The notes beneath the pieces were generated by a model, which was given only the letters and a program-made list of their open reading frames with translations, was not told the DNA's origin and searched no databases. Below are positions 16,985 to 23,782 of a stretch of DNA of 64,000 nt, one piece after another. Location of the stretch: assembly GCF_039543525.1 (NCBI RefSeq), contig NZ_BAABJX010000065.1:1-64000 (forward strand), written 5' to 3'. Source of the stretch: Algivirga pacifica. GTDB lineage: Bacteria; Bacteroidota; Bacteroidia; Cytophagales; Flammeovirgaceae. The position numbers and the translations under genes were made by a program. The stretch's first letter is position 1. The number at the start of each line of letters is the position of its first letter.

Positions 16985-18439
16985 CTATTTAAAATTGGTT
17001 TCAATGTCTATTTCTTTCTCAAAATCATATAACGTCAAGGTCATCAGCTGATAATACCCTGTCCAGTATCCCTCAAGGGCTAGGATATACGCATTGTGTG
17101 TATTATCCTTTTCTGTCGTATTCCAAATCAACTCCCGCAAGGAGAGTGCCCCCAAGCGAAAGCGCTGCAAGGTGATCTCATATTTTTTCAAGGCAATCGC
17201 CCGTGCCTGAGCAGCTCGTTCTACCTGTAAGGCTGCTATTTCCAATCCTTCTACCAGGTTCAGGACATTTCGTTGAAAATCCACTTGATCTTTTTGCTGT
17301 TCCGCCTGAATCTTTTGTACCTGTGCCTGGGCCGAGCGAATGGCATTTTTCCCTTTTCCCCAATCCAACATCGGGACAGTAAACGTAAACCCAACCGTTT
17401 GTGCAGGAACAGCATTGCTATAACTATCGGCTAAGCTTCCTGCCTGATTGTTAAATCCTATGGATACATCCACATCCGCTTGAAAACGATTTTGTCCTTT
17501 CGCCCTTGCTGTATTTCTTTTTGCTTCCAATAGCTTCCGATGGTAGGCGACAAAATCCTTTCGATTTTGTTTCGCCTTTTGCCATGCAAAAGTCCTATCA
17601 ATCGACTTTTTAAAAAGTGTAGTGGGTAAGGACAATACCCAACCTTCTTCTTCAAGATCTAAGCGAAGAAAATCACGCAGTGCCCTCAACGCTTTCTGAT
17701 TATTGAACCGTGCCTGTGCCAATTGACTTTTAGCATTAATCACATTCAATTCTACTTGTAATAAATCATTTTGGCTCGCTCTTCCCAGTTCCAACTTTTG
17801 ACGGGTGATGTCCAGTATCTTTTGACTATCCTCGAAGTTACTTTTAGCCATAGCAGCACGCTCTTGCGTTTTGAGCACCTCAAAATATCGATCAGTCGTT
17901 TGTACTGCTAACCATGCCATATCTTCTGTATACTGCTTTTGTGCTTCCTCCCAATAAAGCGGCTGTAATTGACGCTCCCATTTTTGAGGGTTAAATTTCA
18001 GTATAGGTTGACTGTAGCCTATGAAAAATGGTTGTGTACTGTATTGCTGCTGATCCACCAAAAAGTTATCAAAGCGGTACAACTGACTACCCACATACAA
18101 CTTCCCTCCCGTCAACGGAATAGCTTGATTCACATTTAATCGTAAAGAGGCATTATTTTGCTCAATAGACTGATAGGTTATGCCTCCATCAGGTTGCGTA
18201 ATAGGATTGACCTGTTTACTATAACTTAAAGGACTTCCTTCCAAATTAACTTGTGGCAATAAATTGGCACGGAATACCTTATAGTTCCATTTTGCTATGG
18301 CAACATCTGCCTGGTAGGATGCTGTTTCGAAAGCCTCTTGTTGTGCCTGCTCAATCGCCATTGACAAGGACATTTTTTGTTGTCCGACAACCTCCTGTAG
18401 TCCTAATAACATGAACGAAAAAAATAGTATCTTTTGCAT
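16985..18439 (-). CDS. TolC-family outer-membrane efflux protein
   Basis: The 484-residue protein has a signal peptide (about residues 1-19, ending VVGQ) and the duplicated long coiled-coil alpha-helical layout of the outer-membrane efflux protein family (long Gln/Ala/Arg-rich helices at about 175-260 and 380-450). It provides the outer-membrane channel of the export system. A long inverted repeat fills the whole gap between it and the upstream membrane-fusion gene, ending four bases before this start codon. Confidence 0.92.
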   Translation of the reverse strand: MQKILFFSFMLLGLQEVVGQQKMSLSMAIEQAQQEAFETASYQADVAIAKWNYKVFRANLLPQVNLEGSPLSYSKQVNPITQPDGGITYQSIEQNNASLRLNVNQAIPLTGGKLYVGSQLYRFDNFLVDQQQYSTQPFFIGYSQPILKFNPQKWERQLQPLYWEEAQKQYTEDMAWLAVQTTDRYFEVLKTQERAAMAKSNFEDSQKILDITRQKLELGRASQNDLLQVELNVINAKSQLAQARFNNQKALRALRDFLRLDLEEEGWVLSLPTTLFKKSIDRTFAWQKAKQNRKDFVAYHRKLLEAKRNTARAKGQNRFQADVDVSIGFNNQAGSLADSYSNAVPAQTVGFTFTVPMLDWGKGKNAIRSAQAQVQKIQAEQQKDQVDFQRNVLNLVEGLEIAALQVERAAQARAIALKKYEITLQRFRLGALSLRELIWNTTEKDNTHNAYILALEGYWTGYYQLMTLTLYDFEKEIDIETNFK

Positions 18440-18443
18440 GTTT

Positions 18444-18617
18444 AGAGCTTGTTTGGAATACTGATTTAGATAGAGAAAATTTCTATAACCTGTTCAAATC
18501 GAGTCAGATTTGAAGATAATAATGGTTCTATTTGATGACGTACGTAGTAGAATATGAGTTGATTTGAATAGTGATTAGAGGAATTTTCTTTCTGAATCAG
18601 TATTCCAAACAAGCTCT
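18444..18617. repeat. 174-bp inverted-repeat element between the hlyD-like and tolC-like genes
   Basis: Perfect 23-base arms (18444-18466 and 18595-18617; AGAGCTTGTTTGGAATACTG at the left end) bound the element, and imperfect pairing continues inward for about 15 more bases. Inner palindromes include TCAAATC..GATTTGA. The right arm runs into the stop codon of the upstream gene and the left arm ends four bases before the next start, so the element occupies the entire spacer of an otherwise tight operon. It is MITE-like in size, but no target duplication can be defined. Confidence 0.8.
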
Positions 18618-19870
18618 TAGTCTTCCAGGTTAATGATAGGAGAATTGATAAAACGACTGGTATTGGAGACAATAATGGTATCGCCTTCCTGTAATCCAGA
18701 GATAATTTCTACCCAATCCACATTGCGATAGCCTGTGCGAACGGTTACTCGCTCAGCCTTATTACCTTCCAACAGGAATACCTCTTCTACTTTTTTACTC
18801 TGAAACGCTCCCTTATTAGGGATTCTGAGTGTATTAGTGTGTTGCTCCTTTTTCAAGGCGATATCCACCACCATATCCGGACGAAGTGTTTGTAATACCT
18901 CTTGTTCTGCCTGAATACTTAGATAAATACTCACCATTCCCTTATTAGAGGAAGGCGCCACACTACTGACTACTCCCTCAAAAGTATGTTGGGTAGACTC
19001 AATACGGGCTTTCATCCCAATCGCTACCTGATTACTAAACTCCTCTGCCACTTGCCCGCGAATCCGGTAGTTGTCCAAGTTCGCAATTCGAGCCAATACC
19101 TCCCCTGCCTGTACAGCACTGCCTACTTTATCGTGAATGAAAGTGATCACGCCTTTCATTGTTGCTCTCATCTCCGCCTTTTCAAGTTTTCTCTTTTGGG
19201 CTTCGATATGCTCTTGCGCTATATTGAGATTAAGAGACAAACGCTTTAACTCCTCTTGTATAGAAAGCTTCTTATAGGCTAATTCATTTTGAATCTTCTG
19301 ATTCCTCAACCTTGCCTTTTCCAAAGCGGTTCTTGCTTTTTGCAAGGCCTCCTCTGTCGTTCCTCCGATTGCCAAAAGCTTTTCCTCACTGCTTACGGCC
19401 GCCTTCAAGTTTTGAATATCCAGTGCCGTAACGGAAGCCTCATTTTCAAGATCAAACAACTCTTTTTCCAATCGAAGTTTTTCTTTTCGCAGTGCACTTC
19501 TTTTCAATTCAGCTTCATCTTCCATCTGTCTCAGCTTTCCTTCCTCTACCGTCCGATCTACCGATAGAAGCGCTGTGGTTACTGCTACCTGATCTCCCAT
19601 CGCATGATACACCGACTCCAAAATCGTACTGAAAGGGGCTGTTAAGGCAATCTGATGAACAGGCTCTATTCTCCCCTGGGCTGATATTTCCAAGGAGACC
19701 TCTCCCCTTTCCACCACCCCAATCAAAATATCTTTGCGGGAAATCGTCTTTGTCAGCATCTCATTGATCCCATACAACAAAACTGAAATCACAAACAGTC
19801 CCCCAAATACTTTCAGGTAGGTCTTACGCTTAGCTTTCGCTTGTTCTTGTTTTGATATTACTCTATCCAT
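18617..19870 (-). CDS. HlyD/RND-type periplasmic adaptor (membrane fusion protein)
   Basis: From the ATG at 19870 the protein has 417 residues: one N-terminal membrane anchor (about 20-38), a split lipoyl/barrel-sandwich domain, a long coiled coil (about 105-225), and beta-barrel and membrane-proximal domains to the C terminus. It bridges the MacB-type permeases and the TolC channel. The frame reaches back eight codons to a TTG (19894), but the ATG is preferred. It is the first gene of the export operon. No convincing -24/-12 sigma-54 promoter was found by eye in the 200 bases upstream. Confidence 0.92.
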   Translation of the reverse strand: MDRVISKQEQAKAKRKTYLKVFGGLFVISVLLYGINEMLTKTISRKDILIGVVERGEVSLEISAQGRIEPVHQIALTAPFSTILESVYHAMGDQVAVTTALLSVDRTVEEGKLRQMEDEAELKRSALRKEKLRLEKELFDLENEASVTALDIQNLKAAVSSEEKLLAIGGTTEEALQKARTALEKARLRNQKIQNELAYKKLSIQEELKRLSLNLNIAQEHIEAQKRKLEKAEMRATMKGVITFIHDKVGSAVQAGEVLARIANLDNYRIRGQVAEEFSNQVAIGMKARIESTQHTFEGVVSSVAPSSNKGMVSIYLSIQAEQEVLQTLRPDMVVDIALKKEQHTNTLRIPNKGAFQSKKVEEVFLLEGNKAERVTVRTGYRNVDWVEIISGLQEGDTIIVSNTSRFINSPIINLED

Positions 19871-20075
19871 TGGTTTAGTCTTTCCATTTTCCAAACCCTA
19901 TAGAAAACAGCATTCCCAAAAAATCAAATCACTGAATAACAAGTGATTAAACCCCACATCAAACAATATTAAAACCCATTAAATTGCTCCATACCATCAC
20001 AAAGTGTTCCGTTATGAAACACTCTAACTAAGCGTAAAAAAAACAACCCAATCCTATTATTCCCCAAAAAGATAC

Positions 20076-20083
20076 TACCTTTG
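20076..20083 (+). promoter_or_regulatory. -7 box for the first small Cys-rich protein gene
   Basis: TACCTTTG matches the TAnnTTTG consensus. It lies only four bases before the ATG at 20088, so transcription should begin at or beside the start codon and the mRNA would be nearly leaderless. Confidence 0.65.
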
Positions 20084-20087
20084 CGCC

Positions 20088-20441
20088 ATGAAATTGACCA
20101 CTATCCTCTTATCCATGATATGCCTATGGCTATCCATTGGTCCTGCCTGCATGGGAATAAGCCTATGTCAGGAGGTAAAGGATACGTGTATCGATACTCT
20201 TCCCCATGAGGAAGAAGAGGACACTATTCCTCATTGCATGGAAGGAACCTGTTCTGCGTTCTCTTCTTGCGGCAGCTGTTGTGTTGGCTTTATCTTGCCA
20301 TCCTTTCAGCTAGCCCTTTCATTTTTTGAGGCCTCTTTATCTTTAGAGAACTTCCACTATTTATCCAGCACCTCTTTGGGCTACCTCTCTGGGGTATTCA
20401 AGCCCCCTAATCAAAGTAAGCTACTGTCATTTACAGGGTGA
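20088..20441 (+). CDS. Small secreted Cys-rich protein (DUF6660-like), copy 1
   Basis: The 117-residue protein has a signal peptide (about residues 1-24), an acidic stretch with His (LPHEEEEDTIPHC) and a Cys cluster (CMEGTCSAFSSCGSCCVGF). This matches the pattern of the small Cys-rich proteins (DUF6660-like) that precede TonB receptors and heavy-metal efflux genes in Bacteroidota; that assignment is from memory of the family pattern. The acidic/His/Cys content suggests metal binding in the periplasm. The gene is paired with the TonB receptor 235 bases downstream, and the pair is repeated at 23187. Confidence 0.7.
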   Translation: MKLTTILLSMICLWLSIGPACMGISLCQEVKDTCIDTLPHEEEEDTIPHCMEGTCSAFSSCGSCCVGFILPSFQLALSFFEASLSLENFHYLSSTSLGYLSGVFKPPNQSKLLSFTG

Positions 20442-20454
20442 TTTATTGTTCATA

Positions 20455-20615
20455 TTGTTTAGTTGAGCTTCGCTCGTTCATGCTGTTTAGTTGAACTGTT
20501 GGTTCGTGAGCCCTTGCCTTAGCACGGTCTGTAGGACAAGGACCTACAATTACACCACTGGTCGTAAGCTCCAGCTTACGACCCAAAAGCAATTTGGAGG
20601 CTCCAGCCTCCAGTT
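20455..20615 (+). repeat. Hairpin cluster between copy-1 small gene and receptor
   Basis: The cluster holds a GAGC-TTC-GCTC hairpin flanked by GTTTAGTTG words (about 20455-20490), the hairpin GTCGTAAGC/TCCA/GCTTACGAC (20561-20582) and GGAGGC/TCCA/GCCTCC (20596-20611). The same cluster stands at the same place in the second copy (23545-23722), so it was duplicated along with the genes. Confidence 0.75.
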
Positions 20616-20675
20616 AGTCACCATCACCCTACCATAAATTATTTCAGTAAACCTTATTATTTCTGATTAGATCAA

Positions 20676-22850
20676 ATGAAAAAATATCTATTAAGTGCCC
20701 TATTGCTATGCTGGGGACCACTATTGTTTGCGCAACACACTTTTCAAGCCATTGTGCAAGACCATGATACCAATACTCCTCTGGCAGGGACAACAGCCTA
20801 TATCAAATCCCTAAACATAGGAGGCGTAAGTGATGAAAACGGTACTATTTCCATCACTGACATCCCGGAAGGGAGTTATAAAGTAATCCTCCGCTTTGTA
20901 GGCTATGAGGAGTTGGTCGTTAAGATCGATTTACCTTTTCCAAAAGAAATGAACGTTCCTACTTATCATTTGGAACATGAACATGAGCACGAACATATGG
21001 ACGAGATCGTGATCTCTTCCACCAGAAGTAGTCGTACCATAGAAGACATTCCTACACGAGTTGAATTTATTGCTGGAGAAGAACTCGCCGAAAAGGGAAA
21101 TATGAAGCCGGGGGATATCCGTATGCTCCTTAATGAAAGTACTGGTATACGCACACAACAGACCTCTGCCACCAGCTATAACTCCAGCATTCGTATCCAA
21201 GGGTTGGACGGGAAGTATACCCAATTGCTACGCGATGGTCTTCCATTGTATTCCGGATACTCAGGTGGGTTGAGTTTAATGCAAATTGCTCCATTAGACC
21301 TACAACAAGTAGAAGTGATCAAAGGAGCTTCCTCCACTTTATATGGGGGTGGAGCGATTGCCGGATTGGTTAACCTGATTACCAGGGTACCTGAAGAAGA
21401 ACGTACCTTGAACTTTATGTTGAATGGTACCTCGGCACTAGGATTAGATGCTAGTGGTTTCTATGCCGAAAAGTTTGGCAAGGTAGGCGTAACGGTCTTC
21501 TCATCCTATAACCTTGGAAGCCCTTACGATCCTTCTGATACAGGACTTACAGCTATTCCAAAGTTTGACCGATTTACGTTAAATCCTCGTTTATTCTTCT
21601 ACTTAAACGATCAAACCAGCATCAATGCCGGTGTCAATATTGTTTCGGAAGATCGACTGGGAGGGAATCTGGAATATGTCAAAGGAAATGAGGTCACTGA
21701 CCCTTATTTTGAACAGAACCTAACGGATAGAGTCTCTACGCAGTTCCAATTAACCCATACCACTGAACAAGGAAAGCTTCTGGTGAAGAACAGCTTGAAC
21801 TTCTTTGATCGTCGCATTGCTATTCCTGACTTCACTTTTGCTGGGGAACAGACTTCCTCTTTCAGTGAAGTGAGTTACCTACACTCCTCCTCTTCATCGG
21901 AGTGGATCTTGGGAGCCAACCTTTGGACGGATCAGTTTAGGCAAACACTAGGGGCAGACAGTCAACCCCTCAATTTTGACCAACATACTTTGGGTGCTTT
22001 TGTACAAAATACCTGGAATATGGCTCCTCAATGGACCTTGGAAACAGGCTTCCGATTGGATTATCAAAACGAATACGGCTTATTTCCTTTGCCTAGGATA
22101 TCTATGTTATTCGAGCCAACAGAGGCGCTGACCCTTCGCGTAGGAGGTGGCTTAGGATACAAAATACCAACGGTCTTTTCCGAAGATGCCGAGCGATTAC
22201 ACTTCCGTAATATCCTGCCTATCGATCCTACCCAAATGGAAGCTGAGCGATCTGCAGGATCGAATTTGGATATCAATTATAAGGTAAGCATTACGGATGA
22301 GTTGACCTTATCCACCAATGCGTTATTCTTCTATACCCAAATCAACAATCCATTGCTATTGCAAGCTGCAGGTAATAACTATGAGTTTCAGCAACCTGAA
22401 GGATATGTAGACACCAAGGGAATGGAAATGAATATGAAGTGGAGTTACCATCATTTCAAGTTGTTTGTAGGCTATACTTTTGCCGATGTTCATCAGCATT
22501 ATGAAGGAAACAAAACAGAAATGCCTTTGGTCGCCAAGCATCGCTTGAATAACGTATTGATGTATGAAAAACATGGAGACTTTTGGGTAGGATTAGAAGC
22601 CTATTACTATAGCCCACAAGAATTAAATGACGGAACAATAGGACAGTCTTATTGGATACTAGGATTAATGACTGAAAAGAAACTAGGCAAACACTTCTCG
22701 GTGTTCCTAAACTTTGAAAACTTCCTGGATACCCGTCAAACGGCCTTTGATACGATTTATACGGGTTCCTTAAGCGATCCACAGTTTAGGGACATTTACG
22801 CTCCCGTGGATGGCTTTGTGATCAATGGAGGGCTGAAGTGGGCACTGTGA
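20676..22850 (+). CDS. TonB-dependent outer-membrane receptor, copy 1 (putative metal receptor)
   Basis: The 724-residue protein has a signal peptide (about 1-19, FAQ), a carboxypeptidase-regulatory-like domain (about 22-100), a His/Glu-rich linker HLEHEHEHEHMDE (98-110), a plug domain (about 112-240; RIQGLDGKYTQLLRDGLPL) and a 22-strand-type barrel to the C-terminal GGLKWAL. The His-rich linker next to a Cys-rich secreted partner suggests a metal ion or metal complex as cargo (inference). Copy 2 at 23783 is the same length and very similar. Confidence 0.88.
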   Translation: MKKYLLSALLLCWGPLLFAQHTFQAIVQDHDTNTPLAGTTAYIKSLNIGGVSDENGTISITDIPEGSYKVILRFVGYEELVVKIDLPFPKEMNVPTYHLEHEHEHEHMDEIVISSTRSSRTIEDIPTRVEFIAGEELAEKGNMKPGDIRMLLNESTGIRTQQTSATSYNSSIRIQGLDGKYTQLLRDGLPLYSGYSGGLSLMQIAPLDLQQVEVIKGASSTLYGGGAIAGLVNLITRVPEEERTLNFMLNGTSALGLDASGFYAEKFGKVGVTVFSSYNLGSPYDPSDTGLTAIPKFDRFTLNPRLFFYLNDQTSINAGVNIVSEDRLGGNLEYVKGNEVTDPYFEQNLTDRVSTQFQLTHTTEQGKLLVKNSLNFFDRRIAIPDFTFAGEQTSSFSEVSYLHSSSSSEWILGANLWTDQFRQTLGADSQPLNFDQHTLGAFVQNTWNMAPQWTLETGFRLDYQNEYGLFPLPRISMLFEPTEALTLRVGGGLGYKIPTVFSEDAERLHFRNILPIDPTQMEAERSAGSNLDINYKVSITDELTLSTNALFFYTQINNPLLLQAAGNNYEFQQPEGYVDTKGMEMNMKWSYHHFKLFVGYTFADVHQHYEGNKTEMPLVAKHRLNNVLMYEKHGDFWVGLEAYYYSPQELNDGTIGQSYWILGLMTEKKLGKHFSVFLNFENFLDTRQTAFDTIYTGSLSDPQFRDIYAPVDGFVINGGLKWAL

Positions 22851-22852
22851 CT

Positions 22853-22975
22853 GTTCATATTGTTTAGTTGAGCTTCGCTCGTTCATGATGTTTAGTTGTT
22901 TTTTTATCTACAAATAAAATACTCAACTAAACACCATCAACGAGCGAAGCTCAATTAAACATTTTGAACATATCC
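22853..22975. repeat. Long palindromic GTTTAGTTGAGC element after receptor copy 1
   Basis: The left arm TTCATATTGTTTAGTTGAGC and the hairpin GAGC-TTC-GCTC (from about 22853) pair with the inverse arm ending ATTTTGAACAT near 22970. The element starts directly at the receptor's 3' end and probably terminates transcription. Relatives lie at 25963, 26380, 29950 and 34545. Confidence 0.7.
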
Positions 22976-22977
22976 CT

Positions 22978-23046
22978 TTATTTTATAATCCGCAATGCAC
23001 CTCGCTTCATAGCCGGCACCCATTCGGCATTTGAGGTAGTGTTATT
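22978..23046 (-). pseudogene. Relic of a TonB C-terminal-domain gene
   Basis: On the minus strand this stretch reads NNTTSNAEWVPAMKRGALR followed by IIK and a stop. It closely matches MPNWVPAMERGALRTKV in the intact gene at 26434-28296 (DNA at about 27250-27310). Both the relic and the intact gene lie just after the same palindromic repeat downstream of a TonB receptor copy, so the duplicated unit once seems to have included this gene, and most of the copy has been lost. No start or further homologous frame can be traced upstream. Confidence 0.7.
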
Positions 23047-23174
23047 CATGAAGTGATGCTTCAAATGAAAAAATAGTAAGGTTATCTAGAAGATATTCTT
23101 GCGATTTAAAATTCTTTAAAAACCATCAAAAACAAAATAATACAACTATTTAATAGAATTAATCAAAAACATTG

Positions 23175-23182
23175 TATATTTG
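23175..23182 (+). promoter_or_regulatory. -7 box for the second small Cys-rich protein gene
   Basis: TATATTTG matches TAnnTTTG and, as in copy 1, lies four bases before the ATG (23187). The sequences upstream of this box are not similar between the copies, so the duplication boundary lies near here and the two copies may be regulated differently. Confidence 0.65.
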
Positions 23183-23186
23183 ATTC

Positions 23187-23528
23187 ATGAAAACACCTCT
23201 TATCCTTTTGTCCATAATCTGTCTATGGCTCTCTATTTCTCCTGCTTTCGCAAGAGAAAGCCTATGTCATAAGGCAAAGGATACGTTTGCCCATTCCACT
23301 TCCCATGAGGAGGAGGAAACATCAATCCCCCATTGCATGGAAGGTGTTTGTTCTCCATTTTTTTCTTGCTGCACTTGCTGTGTTGGTTTTATTACACCTT
23401 CCTTTCAGTGGGTGCCTTTATTTTTTAAATCTCCCTCGTCTTTGGAGAATTTTCACTATTTATTCAGCTTCTCTTGGGGCTACTTCTCCCACATATTCAG
23501 GCCTCCTATTCAGAATAATCTTCTATAA
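23187..23528 (+). CDS. Small secreted Cys-rich protein (DUF6660-like), copy 2
   Basis: The 113-residue paralogue of the protein at 20088 keeps the signal peptide, the acidic His-containing stretch (SHEEEETSIPHC) and the Cys cluster (CMEGVCSPFFSCCTCCVGF). The Cys pattern differs slightly: CCTCC here, CGSCC in copy 1. The function is inferred as periplasmic metal binding in support of the TonB receptor that follows. The two paralogues are more diverged than the receptors are. Confidence 0.7.
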   Translation: MKTPLILLSIICLWLSISPAFARESLCHKAKDTFAHSTSHEEEETSIPHCMEGVCSPFFSCCTCCVGFITPSFQWVPLFFKSPSSLENFHYLFSFSWGYFSHIFRPPIQNNLL

Positions 23529-23544
23529 TTTACAGGGTGATCTA

Positions 23545-23722
23545 TTGTTTATATTGTTTAGTTGAGCTTTGCTCGTTCATGGTGTTTAGTTGAACTGTTG
23601 GTTCGTGAACCCTTGCCTTAGCACGGTCTGTAGGATAAGGGTCTACAATTACTAACCCCTAAACCACTGGTCGTAAGCTCCAGCTTACGACCCAAAAGCA
23701 ATTTGGAGGCTCCTGCCTCCAG
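23545..23722 (+). repeat. Hairpin cluster between copy-2 small gene and receptor
   Basis: This is the second copy of the cluster at 20455-20615: the GAGC-TTT/TTC-GCTC hairpin, the GTCGTAAGC/TCCA/GCTTACGAC hairpin (from 23670) and the GGAGGC/TCCT/GCCTCC hairpin. Non-coding identity here is as high as in the genes, which supports a recent duplication or continuing conversion. Confidence 0.75.
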
Positions 23723-23782
23723 TTAGTCACCATCACCCTCCCATAAACTATTTCAGTAGACTTTTTTTTCTGATTATATACT

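Noticed and set aside
19871..20075. Sigma-54 -24/-12 promoter for the export operon
   Set aside because: No GG-N10-GC arrangement with acceptable flanks was found on the minus strand; claiming one would be guesswork.
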